DNA of 37,414 bases from a virus: positions 1 to 37,414 of IMG/VR virus record IMGVR_UViG_3300002835_006509; one strand, written 5' to 3'. The position numbers were made by a program, and so were the translations under genes. The notes under the pieces are model-generated. The model was not told the DNA's origin. It ran no database searches and saw only the letters and a program-made list of their open reading frames with translations. Numbering within the stretch: position 1 is the stretch's first letter; each line of letters opens with the position of its first letter. Below are positions 1 through 9,414 of the stretch, piece by piece.

Positions 1-50
1 AGGTTTATTAAACGCATATTATTGTCTATTAATTGAATATAATTATATGA

Positions 51-59
51 TATAAATAT
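51..59 (-). promoter_or_regulatory. ATATTTATA motif, putative promoter for a gene beyond the window
   Basis: Perfect coding-strand copy just downstream of the polymerase stop. Bases 1-65 hold no gene; the motif suggests a further minus-strand gene starts just outside the window. Confidence 0.4.
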
Positions 60-65
60 AAAATT

Positions 66-1337
66 TTAACTTATAACCTCTAAATTGTTATAATTCTCTC
101 CTTCTTCAACTTTAACCGGGAAACCACCCTTCTCCATTATCTCTCTAATGTCGTTTAAGATATTTTCTCTTTCAATAGGATGTGTGTCTATAATGAACGC
201 ATCATAGGTATAAAGTATCATTTTTGACATTCTCCCACTCAAATACTCTATGACCTCACCAATCTTCATATAATTGATTTCAGTCTCCAGGGATTGTAAT
301 AAATAGTTAAATACCTTTTGTTCGTTACCACCTTCAATTCTACTAAAAGGAATTTCTCTTTTATATAAGAGTGTCGTAAGTTTTCCCGAAATGACGAACG
401 ATTGGTATAATTTTTTAATATACTCATCAACCTTTTGGAAAAATGGAATTCCTCTTGCATTATCATCTAATCCCCCATAAAGATATGTAAAGGTTATCTT
501 CTTTGCCGTCTCATAATCACACCCATAAAGGTTTGCAAGATGTTGGTGAGCGGTCTCTCCCTTTGGAAATTCATACCCAACCATTTTCGCAATCAAACGA
601 ATGTGATACGACTCATAGTCAAATTGAATCAATGTACCTTTGGGATGACGACTTACAAAACACTCTCTACTACCATCCGACTTATTTAACGCAGAGTAGT
701 TGATATTAAGGTGTCTATTCGATGGTCTACCCGTTGTTGTATAAGGATTGTATTGTGTGTAGACGATATTATTCTTTCGCAGGTATTGCTCGTTGAAGTT
801 AAAACTATCAATAAATTTTTCTCTAACGACTTTTACCCCAGCCCCTTCCAGCCTTCCCAATGTGTTGATTGCTGTTGTATATTTTCTATACCATTCTGCT
901 CTTGTACTGATATTTGGGATTGTTTTTAGGACTTCATACCACTTCATTAAAGGTACACAATCATTCAACTCTTTAAAGTCGTTTCTATACCCTCTATAAA
1001 CCGATTCTACGACCTCATTAAAGATAAATGGTTTCCCATTCTCTTCAAATGATACCCACTCATAATCCAGTCCTATGGTCTTTAAATACCTATTGTCTAA
1101 AACTAATGTATTGACATGAACTATTTTGGATATGTCTAACTTGTCTAATTTCTTTGCATCTATGTGATTGAAATTAATTATACCATCACTTCCGTCACTT
1201 TGTCTATAATATAAAAAAGACAAACGATTTCCCAATGGATGTGCTCTGTGAGAACTCCATACAGGAATGATAAGGTCAATATTTACATTACCCTTTAAAA
1301 ACAAAAGTAGGGTATGTTTATCTTCAATTAGATTCAT
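66..1337 (-). CDS. Compact family A DNA polymerase (polymerase domain only)
   Basis: Probable template-directed DNA polymerase of the Pol I family, 423 aa, acting in phage DNA synthesis or repair. Visible landmarks are a thumb-like helix around residues 150-172, TGRPSN at 202-207, motif A with catalytic D240 followed by YESYHIR, motif B at 278-289 with K279, F283, Y287 and G288, Q348 in a helix, and motif C with D379 in TYDAF. Both metal-binding aspartates are therefore present. The first 145 residues show no DxE exonuclease motif, so proofreading and 5'-nuclease domains appear absent; Klenow fragment is about 605 aa. The steric-gate Glu of motif A is His, the motif B Arg is not evident, and the HDE of motif C reads YDA. 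The gene lies alone after the tail genes, 39 bases after the oxygenase gene. Assignment to family A is firm; activity is inferred. Confidence 0.85.
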   Translation of the reverse strand: MNLIEDKHTLLLFLKGNVNIDLIIPVWSSHRAHPLGNRLSFLYYRQSDGSDGIINFNHIDAKKLDKLDISKIVHVNTLVLDNRYLKTIGLDYEWVSFEENGKPFIFNEVVESVYRGYRNDFKELNDCVPLMKWYEVLKTIPNISTRAEWYRKYTTAINTLGRLEGAGVKVVREKFIDSFNFNEQYLRKNNIVYTQYNPYTTTGRPSNRHLNINYSALNKSDGSRECFVSRHPKGTLIQFDYESYHIRLIAKMVGYEFPKGETAHQHLANLYGCDYETAKKITFTYLYGGLDDNARGIPFFQKVDEYIKKLYQSFVISGKLTTLLYKREIPFSRIEGGNEQKVFNYLLQSLETEINYMKIGEVIEYLSGRMSKMILYTYDAFIIDTHPIERENILNDIREIMEKGGFPVKVEEGENYNNLEVIS

Positions 1338-1376
1338 ACCCCACTAATATACTAAAAATATTTTGATTTACAAAAT

Positions 1377-2153
1377 TTATTCTCCCCAATGCTTCTTTCT
1401 TAATTCGTACATATCAATTGGTTCTCTTTTCATTTGATTGCCAGGATGAAAATATGCACCTTCTTTAAGATATCCACCTAAGAAATTTCTTCTCATTCTA
1501 TTTGGGTCTCTATTTGGTTCAGAACCATGTATTACATGCGAATGTAAAAGTGCAACTTGTCCTCTTTTCAAATAACCTTCTACCTTACGGAAATCATGTC
1601 CTTCAGGCATTACACAACTCTTACCTCTCTCACTTCTCCAATTATCAGTATTTGTTGCTTTTCTTTCTTCGTTATCTTCAATTGGTAAAACTGGTAATCT
1701 ATGTGAACCTTCGTAATTCCATACCGCTCCATTTTCAGGGTCGTGATTATCCAATGCCAATGCAGTGTTGATAATTTCATTGTGGCCACATCCTGTGTAG
1801 AATGCGTTTTGATGTTGGTCTCTACCCAATTCACCTTTTGGTTTGTAATAACCCCAAGTTTGTAAACCAACAACATTTCCTTCCATTAGAAATTCCGCAG
1901 CTTCTATAATTTTTGGATGTGAGAATAATTTAGCAATTAATTCCGAATCTTTATGTGGATACATGATAGGTTCAAACTCTTGCCACTTACCTGGTTCGTT
2001 TTGATTTCTTTCTAATCTCAATCTATCTAATTCTGCGTTAACTTCATCCACTTCCGTTTCGGTTAATAATTCTAAAACTGTGAATCCTCTGTATCTCCAA
2101 TCAAAAGACATTTGTTGAAGTTCTTCCGTTGTAAGGTGTTTGTAATGTGCCAT
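1377..2153 (-). CDS. Phytanoyl-CoA dioxygenase (PhyH) family 2OG-Fe(II) oxygenase-like protein
   Basis: 258-aa protein of the PhyH superfamily, non-haem iron enzymes that hydroxylate small molecules using 2-oxoglutarate. The N-terminus has the usual LTxEEL and GF(T/x)V pattern (residues 7-26). The core shows H114-Q-N116-AFY, a central ALALDNHDPENGAVWNYEGSH segment, and H209-GSEPN followed by R221, the normal position of the 2-oxoglutarate-binding Arg. The metal triad of the family is HxD...H; here the Asp position is Asn116 (codon AAC on the coding strand), so iron binding or chemistry may differ. Length is typical of the family. It follows the small structural gene after a 76-base gap. Substrate unknown; roles in modifying a host metabolite, nucleobase or glycan are all possible and none is shown by the sequence. 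Confidence 0.85.
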   Translation of the reverse strand: MAHYKHLTTEELQQMSFDWRYRGFTVLELLTETEVDEVNAELDRLRLERNQNEPGKWQEFEPIMYPHKDSELIAKLFSHPKIIEAAEFLMEGNVVGLQTWGYYKPKGELGRDQHQNAFYTGCGHNEIINTALALDNHDPENGAVWNYEGSHRLPVLPIEDNEERKATNTDNWRSERGKSCVMPEGHDFRKVEGYLKRGQVALLHSHVIHGSEPNRDPNRMRRNFLGGYLKEGAYFHPGNQMKREPIDMYELRKKHWGE

Positions 2154-2229
2154 AACTTAATTTGTTTATATAATTAAATATAATGAAAATTATTTTAATT
2201 ACCAAATTTTTATATGATTTTCGTCAATT

Positions 2230-2604
2230 CTATTTATGAAATTGTAAAATATTTGGAAGATATAATTTTACATTTTTTATTTTTTCAGAAATAATTGAAA
2301 TAGATGCATTGTTTGATTCAATAACACCTTTATCGGTTAATATACCATCAATATTATAAACAGGTGATATGGGGCCTGTTATTCTCCATTTCATAATTTC
2401 CACCGCCCAATACGGATTTTCAAATAAATTAAAATATACTTCTTTATCTATTTCAAAAACATATGAATTTTTATCATTTACTTTTTGAGTAAAATATCTT
2501 TCTATAAACCCATTTTCATAATCGGTATCCGATGGGGTTGGTACTATTGTTTTTGGAAAATCTAAAGAATAATTTGTTTTTTCACTTATTAAATCATTAT
2601 ACAT
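2230..2604 (-). CDS. Small conserved phage structural protein, probably baseplate-associated
   Basis: 124 aa, acidic to neutral, with no signal peptide or membrane segment. A region around residues 30-80 (ERYFTQKVNDKN, then WAVEIMKWRITGP) resembles small proteins I have seen beside baseplate genes of marine T4-like phages, but I cannot name a characterised family. It begins one base after the stop of the hub gene and has no promoter motif, so it is almost certainly co-transcribed with the hub, wedge and initiator genes. That placement makes a baseplate or assembly role likely. Function is otherwise unknown. Confidence 0.7.
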   Translation of the reverse strand: MYNDLISEKTNYSLDFPKTIVPTPSDTDYENGFIERYFTQKVNDKNSYVFEIDKEVYFNLFENPYWAVEIMKWRITGPISPVYNIDGILTDKGVIESNNASISIISEKIKNVKLYLPNILQFHK

Positions 2605-2605
2605 A

Positions 2606-4870
2606 TTATTCGGTTTTTATTAAAAATCCAGCTTCTATTGTAGTTTTCCAACCAGTTTCATCAATTCCTTGTTTAACATTTAATATTTGAAAATATCCCC
2701 TTTGATTATAAATTTCAGGAATACCTTCTATGTTAAAATATTCACCACAACTAAATCCGGCGATGCCATCTATTCCCAATGTTATATTCAAATAACTCAA
2801 TGCCAATGAATTTTTATTAGTTTTGGGTACTAAATATAATTGTATTAATCCGGAATCTTGATAAACTAAATTTTTTATCTTACCACCTGGCATTAAAAAT
2901 TTAGTATATTTTGATGTTTTAACTTCTTCCAATTGTTCCTTTTCTGCTTTTTGTTCTTCGGCCGTTCTTTCGGTTTTTGGAACTGGCATTTTTTTTATTA
3001 TGGATATTTCCATATCATTTATTGCAAAGTATCCATCCGAATTGGGTGCATACGATAAATCTGCAGAAACAAAATTATCTATTTCTTTTGATGCATCGGT
3101 GTTTGTTTTTTTATTTTGTTTTGCAATAGCTAATTGTATTGAGTATAATGCTTGAGCCTGCATTAGAGTACTCATTTCCATATTAAAACTAAGATTTTTA
3201 ACAATTGAAGCATGTGGTTTACCATCTTCTGAAATTCCCGTTGTTCCTATTTTAAATTTATAGGTTGGTGCGGATGTTGAGGATGCCGCCGATTTCATTT
3301 CATTTGTAATATTGTGTTGTGTTTTTCTATCTACTATTTCTAACTTTCCAACACTAGGTGAATCATTTATTTTTTGAATTTGTAAATCACACAATCCCAA
3401 CATTGTATCATTTATTGCAGTTAAAATTGGAGTTAGAATTTGTGTCAATGAATCTGCAGAATCTACAATTTCTAAAAATCTTTCGTAAGATATAAATATA
3501 TTTAATAAATTTCCAGTATTTGCAAATATTTTTAATTTTTTACCTGTAACCTTTGATTCGATTTCAATTTCTGGTACATCTAACGCTTTATTAGATTCAA
3601 AATCATATATTTTTGTATTATTTAAATTAAAAGATTTTCCATTTATTAAACAATCCTGTCTTTCTTTATCATCGGTAGATACAACTATTTTATTTTCCGT
3701 TTCAATGGTGACTACTTTTATATTTGGTAATTTTCCAGGAATTAGTATGTATGAATTTGTTGACATTATATAAGGATTTGATGTAACAGGTATTAAATCT
3801 TTATTGTCAAATTTATATGTATCATATTTGATTCCTTCATGGTCGTTTTGAACTATTTTTAAATTATTTATTATTTCTAAAACTGCTTTAAATGAAATGT
3901 ATGGTGTTTTTGAAACAATCGTATCTTTTTGTTTTTCGTTTGTTATTCCATAATTAAAAAATTCGTCTTTCCATGTCTTTTTAGGAAATATTGTTTGCAA
4001 ATTATTCATTTTTAAATCTGCATTCATTTTTGCAATAAATGATTCATAATTGTTAACTATTTTATTATTTTTTTTATCCGTATTTGATGAACTTCTAGCA
4101 GCTCTATATGCAGGCCATAATTGTAATTCGTTACCCGCCGATACTTGTAAATCAATATCATATGTTCCGTCTACGTTTGGTGAATAAGTAAAATTTGTAA
4201 CTCTACCAATCATAAAATCATAATTACCATCCGTTTCTTTTAATATTCGTGTATAATCATTTATAGTTGATTTATCAGTGAAAAAATTAACATAGTCTTT
4301 TTTATATGTTTCCCAATTCTTTTTTGCAAATAAATGTTTTTCTATTGTAAAATTTTTTTGAAGACCAGAAAATGCACCACCGGCTCTAATATCAGTATTC
4401 CATCCATATTCTAAAACAACATTCATTGATGGTCTTAGAAAAAATAATTCAAACATTTCTAATTGTTTCAATGTAAATACTTTAATTTTAATCTGTGCTA
4501 CTTTTAAAGTATTATTTCCTCCGGATGTATCAATTTCTATACTTTCTATTATTGGTGGAGAAACTCTTCTGTTTTTTTCGCCCTCAACTACAATTTCTTT
4601 ACCATTTAAATCATAACCGACTATGGTTTTTCCTGTTTGATATAGTTTAGATGTGTCGGTAGTATTAGTTAAAACACACCCATAGTATGCATCCTTTCCA
4701 TAATCTTGTGAGCTTAATAATTGTTTTACACTCCCACCCTTTAATACCACAGCACCACTTGTTAACATTGCAAAGGGAGATGACAATATTGATGATTGTG
4801 GATTGGCTTCTTTCTTTTCTAATTTAAGTTTAATCCAATCTTTTAAAGGGGCAATAAACGGAAATGGCAT
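2606..4870 (-). CDS. Baseplate hub protein (gp27 / late-control-D-like)
   Basis: 754-aa baseplate protein, likely the hub that joins the tail tube to the central spike. Residues 23-45 (PQSS, then AMLTSGAVVLKGG) are typical of hub proteins in marine T4-like phages. Residues 125-160 contain IKIKVFTLKQLEMFELFFLRPS and the hallmark EYGWN at 154-158, seen in hub/VgrG-type folds. A NYDFMIGRVTNF(x)YSPNVDGTYDIDL stretch follows near residue 220, and the C-terminus (about 680-754) has the GFSCGEYF...GYFQI...GWKTTIEAGF pattern of a barrel domain. Longer than T4 gp27 (391 aa), so it may also hold part of the spike function. It follows the LysM wedge gene by 3 bases and precedes the small structural gene by 1 base. 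Assignment rests on motif recognition and gene order. Confidence 0.75.
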   Translation of the reverse strand: MPFPFIAPLKDWIKLKLEKKEANPQSSILSSPFAMLTSGAVVLKGGSVKQLLSSQDYGKDAYYGCVLTNTTDTSKLYQTGKTIVGYDLNGKEIVVEGEKNRRVSPPIIESIEIDTSGGNNTLKVAQIKIKVFTLKQLEMFELFFLRPSMNVVLEYGWNTDIRAGGAFSGLQKNFTIEKHLFAKKNWETYKKDYVNFFTDKSTINDYTRILKETDGNYDFMIGRVTNFTYSPNVDGTYDIDLQVSAGNELQLWPAYRAARSSSNTDKKNNKIVNNYESFIAKMNADLKMNNLQTIFPKKTWKDEFFNYGITNEKQKDTIVSKTPYISFKAVLEIINNLKIVQNDHEGIKYDTYKFDNKDLIPVTSNPYIMSTNSYILIPGKLPNIKVVTIETENKIVVSTDDKERQDCLINGKSFNLNNTKIYDFESNKALDVPEIEIESKVTGKKLKIFANTGNLLNIFISYERFLEIVDSADSLTQILTPILTAINDTMLGLCDLQIQKINDSPSVGKLEIVDRKTQHNITNEMKSAASSTSAPTYKFKIGTTGISEDGKPHASIVKNLSFNMEMSTLMQAQALYSIQLAIAKQNKKTNTDASKEIDNFVSADLSYAPNSDGYFAINDMEISIIKKMPVPKTERTAEEQKAEKEQLEEVKTSKYTKFLMPGGKIKNLVYQDSGLIQLYLVPKTNKNSLALSYLNITLGIDGIAGFSCGEYFNIEGIPEIYNQRGYFQILNVKQGIDETGWKTTIEAGFLIKTE

Positions 4871-4873
4871 AAC

Positions 4874-5176
4874 TTATTTATTTATTTTTTCCAAATCATT
4901 TAATATCTTAGAAATGTTTGATGGTATTCTCATTTGTGTACCAGGTGTAATCGATAAAGATGCATCGTTTAGATTATTTGCAGTTGCAATAATCCACCAA
5001 AGAGTTTTATCGTTATAATATTTGGATGCAAGAATATCTAATCTATCACCACCTTCAGATATTATATAAAGGTCATCATTTGATGCTTTTATTTTTGGAT
5101 AAATTATACTACTTAAATACTTTTTTTTTGTATTTTTAGTAATTAATGTGTTTGAATATTGATATCTATTTGCCAT
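4874..5176 (-). CDS. LysM-domain baseplate wedge protein (gp53-like)
   Basis: 100 aa. A LysM-like fold covers residues about 34-86: DDLYIISEGGDRLDILASKYY, then LWWIIATANNL and a PGTQMRIPS end, the standard arrangement of small LysM proteins in contractile-tail baseplates (T4 gp53, phage gpX types). Such proteins clamp the wedge or hub to the tube and inner baseplate. T4 gp53 is 196 aa, so this is a minimal version. It lies between the tube-initiator-like gene (14-base gap) and the hub gene (3-base gap), as expected for a baseplate operon. No promoter motif precedes it, so expression from the motif at 6523 is likely. Confidence 0.8.
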   Translation of the reverse strand: MANRYQYSNTLITKNTKKKYLSSIIYPKIKASNDDLYIISEGGDRLDILASKYYNDKTLWWIIATANNLNDASLSITPGTQMRIPSNISKILNDLEKINK

Positions 5177-5190
5177 TTTTGAAATTTTTA

Positions 5191-6501
5191 TTAACCAACA
5201 AGCCCAGATTTCATAGAATATGTTGATTCACCTGGGCCTTCATCATATTTTTGATTTACGGAAGCTTCTGTTTTTTTCTGTTCTTCTTTCTTTGGATTTT
5301 TTACGATTGGGCCTCTACCATCAAAGTTATATCTATATTTGGTTATACCACCAGCTGTTTTTTCTACTTTATGATTTTCAATAAGTTTCATTGATATTGA
5401 AACATCTATAACCGACGGGTACATATAATTGGATTCGTCTTCAGTTCCCAGTGATGGCCATGTAACAGTATCTTCTACTTGAAAAGATATATTTTCAAGA
5501 AGTCCAAATACATTTTTATACATATCTCCAATTGAAATATAAAATAAATTTGGAGAAAATGCATATTGTGAAGTTTGGTTATCACCACCATATGTCATTT
5601 CCGAAATTTCTTCATATGGGAATGCAAGTGATTTTAAAAAGTTTATTTTACTTATCATTTTTTCTTTTTGGCGGGGATTAAAATAATATAATTTTAAACT
5701 AAACTTTAGACTACGTTCTACACCTTGATATTTGTATATTTTAAATGGTGAACCCAAATATTTAAAATTATTCCATTCAGATTGTACATCTTCACTTAAA
5801 CCATTTAATGTTGATTGAAATGGTATTGTAACCGAAGTGCCATATTTTTTAAATAAAATTGGTACTACATTTTTTCCTGCATATTTTTTTATGGTTTCTA
5901 CTAATTTATCTTCCTGTATTTCATCTATATCATTTATAGAATCCACATCCCATCTATTATTAAAATCAATTGTATTTGAAAAATTATCTTTTTTGGTATA
6001 TATCGGTAATTCTGTACCATCTGTTAATGTGATAGTTTTACCAGTTTTTTTCTTTTTTAATGAATCTGATAATTTTTTTAAACCACCCTTTGTTACGGCG
6101 TTTATTGCTAGATTGGTTGCAACACCTTGTAAACTAGATGCACCTGAATTTAAAGATGAAATTATTGAACCAGGTGCAGGACTTTCTTTTACAATATAAT
6201 CGGTATCCTTTGTGACTGCGTTTCTTAAACCTTGTTGTGATTTAAATAATGATATTGGTTTATTTAAAACACTAGTTCCTTTTGCTGCAACAAATATAGT
6301 ATCAGATGGTCTATTAGCGGAACCACCCAAAGCACCACCTATTTGATTGCCAATTAAATCACCAAGTGCACTTGGTGACGATGTAAGTAATGCCGCCGCT
6401 CTTGGTGGGTTTATTAATCCTCTACTTTCAATAATGGCTTTACCACTAAGTCCGTAAATTTCTTTATTTTGTTGTTTAAATAAGTCAGATATTGTTGCCA
6501 T
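5191..6501 (-). CDS. Baseplate tail-tube initiator-like protein (gp48/gp54-like)
   Basis: 436 aa. The N-terminal third is Gly/Ala/Ser-rich (LGDLIGNQIGGALGGSA). The C-terminal half (about 225-385) has a tube-like pattern: EWNNFKYLGSPFKIYKYQGVERS, LKLYYFNPRQKEKMISKINFLKSLAFP, FSPNLFYISIGDMYKNVFGLLENISF, then YPSVIDVSISMKLIENH. This pattern is widespread in phage baseplate proteins that start tube polymerisation. It directly follows the tape measure gene, the same order as T4 29-48-54, which supports the assignment. Promoter motif at 6523-6531 lies 21 bases upstream of the start. The last residues (EEQKKTEASVNQKYDEGPGES) look disordered. Whether it is the gp48 or gp54 counterpart, or a merged protein, cannot be decided here. 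Confidence 0.6.
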   Translation of the reverse strand: MATISDLFKQQNKEIYGLSGKAIIESRGLINPPRAAALLTSSPSALGDLIGNQIGGALGGSANRPSDTIFVAAKGTSVLNKPISLFKSQQGLRNAVTKDTDYIVKESPAPGSIISSLNSGASSLQGVATNLAINAVTKGGLKKLSDSLKKKKTGKTITLTDGTELPIYTKKDNFSNTIDFNNRWDVDSINDIDEIQEDKLVETIKKYAGKNVVPILFKKYGTSVTIPFQSTLNGLSEDVQSEWNNFKYLGSPFKIYKYQGVERSLKFSLKLYYFNPRQKEKMISKINFLKSLAFPYEEISEMTYGGDNQTSQYAFSPNLFYISIGDMYKNVFGLLENISFQVEDTVTWPSLGTEDESNYMYPSVIDVSISMKLIENHKVEKTAGGITKYRYNFDGRGPIVKNPKKEEQKKTEASVNQKYDEGPGESTYSMKSGLVG

Positions 6502-6522
6502 TTGTAAATAATACTATTTAAT

Positions 6523-6531
6523 TATAAATAT
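6523..6531 (-). promoter_or_regulatory. ATATTTATA motif, putative phage promoter for baseplate operon
   Basis: Perfect copy on the coding strand, 21 bases before the start of the initiator-like gene. It overlaps one arm of an AT-only hairpin (6528-6546, 7-bp stem) just after the tape measure stop. Confidence 0.5.
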
Positions 6532-6545
6532 CTATATCGTAGATA

Positions 6546-9371
6546 TTATTCAGTTCTTGATATAGCGTAATTTTTACGTGCCTCATTTAATAATGATTGT
6601 GTTAAACTTCTACCATATAATGTAATACTCCCCTTCTCTCCTTTAGTATTTTCCATAATTCTATTAAGTATTTGTGAACTTAATCCTAATAATGCAACCA
6701 TTTCTTGTTGAAGCTTAAATTCATATTCAGCATTAGTTAACATTGTTTTTTGTTGTACTATTATTTCACCTTGTTTAACTGTTTGGACATTTGCAGCATT
6801 TACTACTAATTTATTTCCTTCTGCAGTTGCCGCAGCAGTTCCCTTTCCGTCCAATGGTTTTGGAATTGTTTGTTTTAAACCATTTATAAATTCTGCATTG
6901 TTACCCCTTTGCCAGTTCTTAACATTACCTTGACCTTTTGATTTTTCAAATTCTTTAAATAATTCAGGATATAGTTTTTCTGCAGATGCTATTGAATCAT
7001 CTAAAGCCTTTACTTGGGCCTTAGTTGCACTTCCTCTATCTTTACCACTATCTATAACATTTTGTGCATTTACTATGGCTTGAAATGCTGCAATTTGTGC
7101 ATTAGTTTCACTCGTTTTTTTAGTTACCGCTTCATTGTATTGTTTTATTTCTCCACCAAATGATTTTGTCATTGCATCAGACAATTTTTGTGCAATCATT
7201 TCAGGAGTATTTACTAAATTTCCTTTTTTATCTTTTGCTCCTGCGGTTTGTAAAATATCATCCTTTGCACTTAAATAATTAGCCAATCGCATATCCGTAC
7301 CTTTGACTGCACCACTACTAATTAATGTACTAAGTCCGGAATCAACACCACTAATAGTTTTGGTAAAATCACCTATGGCTGCGTCACTTAAACCTTGTCT
7401 ATCCAATCCACTTGCAGTTCCTGCCGTCATATTCGAACTAAATTTTGAAGCCTGGTCTTTTATCATCTCCATTGCCATAGTATTCTTTGCATCTTCATAA
7501 CCCTTTGCGGCTATCAATGCTCTATACTTTTGTTCTAATGCAATACCATCCATTCTTTGAGCCTGTTCTAATGTCAACATAATTAAACGCTGTCTTTGTT
7601 CAAACGCCAACATTTTAGCTCTTTGCTCTTGTTCTAATTTCATTTTAGCAGATGCATTTGCTATATCTTGATTTAATGCACCATCTGCAAATGCTTTACC
7701 TTTATTTTGTTCAGCTTTTAATTCCCCACTTAATCCTCCACCTTTTCCTTGTTGTAATCCCATCAAAGCCGATATATCCATTCCTGTTGCCTGTGTCAAT
7801 GCTTGTTTTTGAAATGCGTTCATCGCGCCGACATCAATTCCACCCAATGCGGTTTTTAATGCAGATGCTGCGCCTGCTTGGTCTCCACTCATTAAACGTG
7901 CTCTTACTTCAGATAAGTTTACATTTTTACCTAACATAGCCGATAAACTCATTTCAGCTTTAATACTATCCTTATAGTTAAGAACCATTGAATCCGATGC
8001 CTTCATCATTTGAGACATAGATACACTCATCTTAGTAAGTAAACCTGCCTGCTTTACAAAGTTTTCTGCAGTACCACTACTAAATTTGTATATATCTTCA
8101 CCCGCGTCTTTGATTTGTGCGAATATTGCCTGTGGTGATAATTTATTTAAATCTGCAAATGCAGTAATACCATTAATTAAATTTTGTGCAGTTTTTGCAG
8201 TTGTCTTTCCCATTAAACGGAAAAGATTTGTCATATTTTGAACATCATCTGCACCTACTCCAAAATGATATGCTAACCCTTGTGCGTTTTCTGATAATTC
8301 AAAACTTTCTTTTACACTACCACCAAAAATTTGTTGAAATTTAGAAATTCCTTCTACAATCATTTTTGTAGAAGAACCAATTGCTCTAAGAGCTCTTTCT
8401 GAAATTGTAGAATATTGATTTATAAATGACATTCCGGATGCTTGAATATCTTTTCTTTTACTCATTTCAGCATCCAATGTTTCCATTGCTTGCTGGAATT
8501 GAAATTGCATGGCATCTTTCCTCAACCCCATTTCGTATTCTAACTTATCTTTAACTAAACCTTGACTATAATTTAATGAATCTTGTTCAATACCTTTATT
8601 GTATTGTAACATATCATCTGCCGCCTGTTGTTTTAGTTGTAATGGTACTGCATAGTTATATTCCGCATTAAGTTTACGCATTTGTTCCGTACCTTCCAAT
8701 GAACTTTTAACATCTTCTAAGTCAGATGCCTTATTCATTTTATTACCACCCAACATTTTAAGTCCAACTTTCATTTTTGCAAAACCACCACTATCCCAAA
8801 AATCAAATGCCATTTTTGCAACGCCTGCAATTGCTCCAATAGGGCCGGCTGCTCTTAAAACACCACCCGCAATACTACCTAATCCACCCATTGCTTTACC
8901 CATCATACCCGCACCAAATCCACCTCCACCTTTAGGGCCGATAGCACCTGCAAATTTAGCCATACCCCTTGTCATAGTTTGAGAGGCTTTTTTTCCAAAT
9001 ACATCACCAGTAAATTTTTGTAATCGTTCAATACCTAATTTAGAAGCTTGTGTTTGAAATTTATCTAATCCTTTTTGAGTTTTTTTAGCCCAAGCTTGGT
9101 TTTTACTTGCCGGCGCATCAGGTGAGCTTCCCCCTGATTTTTTATCCTTATCCCTATCCTTTTTATCTTTTTCCTTTGTTTTTTTATCTTCTTCGGTTGA
9201 TTTTTTAAATGCATCTACCGATTTAGTAAATGTATCTATACTTTTAACAAGTTTGTCCGTTGATGATGAAAAATTTGTGACATTTTTATTAAAGTATGCT
9301 ATACTCCTCTCCATAGAGTTGTCATCGGTATTCGTAGTTACGGGTTTGTATTTATAGGGTTTTTTTGCCAT
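6546..9371 (-). CDS. Tail tape measure protein
   Basis: 941 aa, the longest gene between the tube and baseplate genes, as expected for a tape measure that sets tail length and fills the tube. Residues 55-82 are a Lys/Asp-rich charged stretch (KDKKDRDKDKK), followed by a Gly/Ala-rich hydrophobic segment at about 145-190 (MMGKAMGGLGSIAGG, AAGPIGAIAGVAKMAF) that could insert in a membrane at ejection. Residues 240-320 and 580-680 are rich in Gln/Glu/Lys/Met heptads and likely coiled coil; 495-560 has the Ala/Gly/Met-rich text common in tape measures. At about 0.15 nm per helical residue this allows a tail of roughly 140 nm at most. No lysozyme or peptidase motif was seen. Promoter motif with one mismatch at 9390-9398. 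Confidence 0.9.
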   Translation of the reverse strand: MAKKPYKYKPVTTNTDDNSMERSIAYFNKNVTNFSSSTDKLVKSIDTFTKSVDAFKKSTEEDKKTKEKDKKDRDKDKKSGGSSPDAPASKNQAWAKKTQKGLDKFQTQASKLGIERLQKFTGDVFGKKASQTMTRGMAKFAGAIGPKGGGGFGAGMMGKAMGGLGSIAGGVLRAAGPIGAIAGVAKMAFDFWDSGGFAKMKVGLKMLGGNKMNKASDLEDVKSSLEGTEQMRKLNAEYNYAVPLQLKQQAADDMLQYNKGIEQDSLNYSQGLVKDKLEYEMGLRKDAMQFQFQQAMETLDAEMSKRKDIQASGMSFINQYSTISERALRAIGSSTKMIVEGISKFQQIFGGSVKESFELSENAQGLAYHFGVGADDVQNMTNLFRLMGKTTAKTAQNLINGITAFADLNKLSPQAIFAQIKDAGEDIYKFSSGTAENFVKQAGLLTKMSVSMSQMMKASDSMVLNYKDSIKAEMSLSAMLGKNVNLSEVRARLMSGDQAGAASALKTALGGIDVGAMNAFQKQALTQATGMDISALMGLQQGKGGGLSGELKAEQNKGKAFADGALNQDIANASAKMKLEQEQRAKMLAFEQRQRLIMLTLEQAQRMDGIALEQKYRALIAAKGYEDAKNTMAMEMIKDQASKFSSNMTAGTASGLDRQGLSDAAIGDFTKTISGVDSGLSTLISSGAVKGTDMRLANYLSAKDDILQTAGAKDKKGNLVNTPEMIAQKLSDAMTKSFGGEIKQYNEAVTKKTSETNAQIAAFQAIVNAQNVIDSGKDRGSATKAQVKALDDSIASAEKLYPELFKEFEKSKGQGNVKNWQRGNNAEFINGLKQTIPKPLDGKGTAAATAEGNKLVVNAANVQTVKQGEIIVQQKTMLTNAEYEFKLQQEMVALLGLSSQILNRIMENTKGEKGSITLYGRSLTQSLLNEARKNYAISRTE

Positions 9372-9389
9372 TCATTGGGTTATTCTTAC

Positions 9390-9398
9390 AATAAATAT
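9390..9398 (-). promoter_or_regulatory. ATATTTATA motif (one mismatch), putative tape measure promoter
   Basis: The coding strand reads ATATTTATT, 18 bases before the tape measure start, in the gap after the chaperone ORF pair. One base differs from the consensus found elsewhere in the window. Confidence 0.4.
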
Positions 9399-9414
9399 AA
9401 ACTATATTAGTTTA

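Noticed and set aside
3491-3499. Copy of the promoter motif inside the hub gene
   Set aside because: It is in the middle of a long coding region with no gene start near; most likely chance in AT-rich sequence.
6528-6546. Terminator after the tape measure gene
   Set aside because: The 7-bp hairpin is almost all A-T and lacks a T-run, so it is too weak to call.
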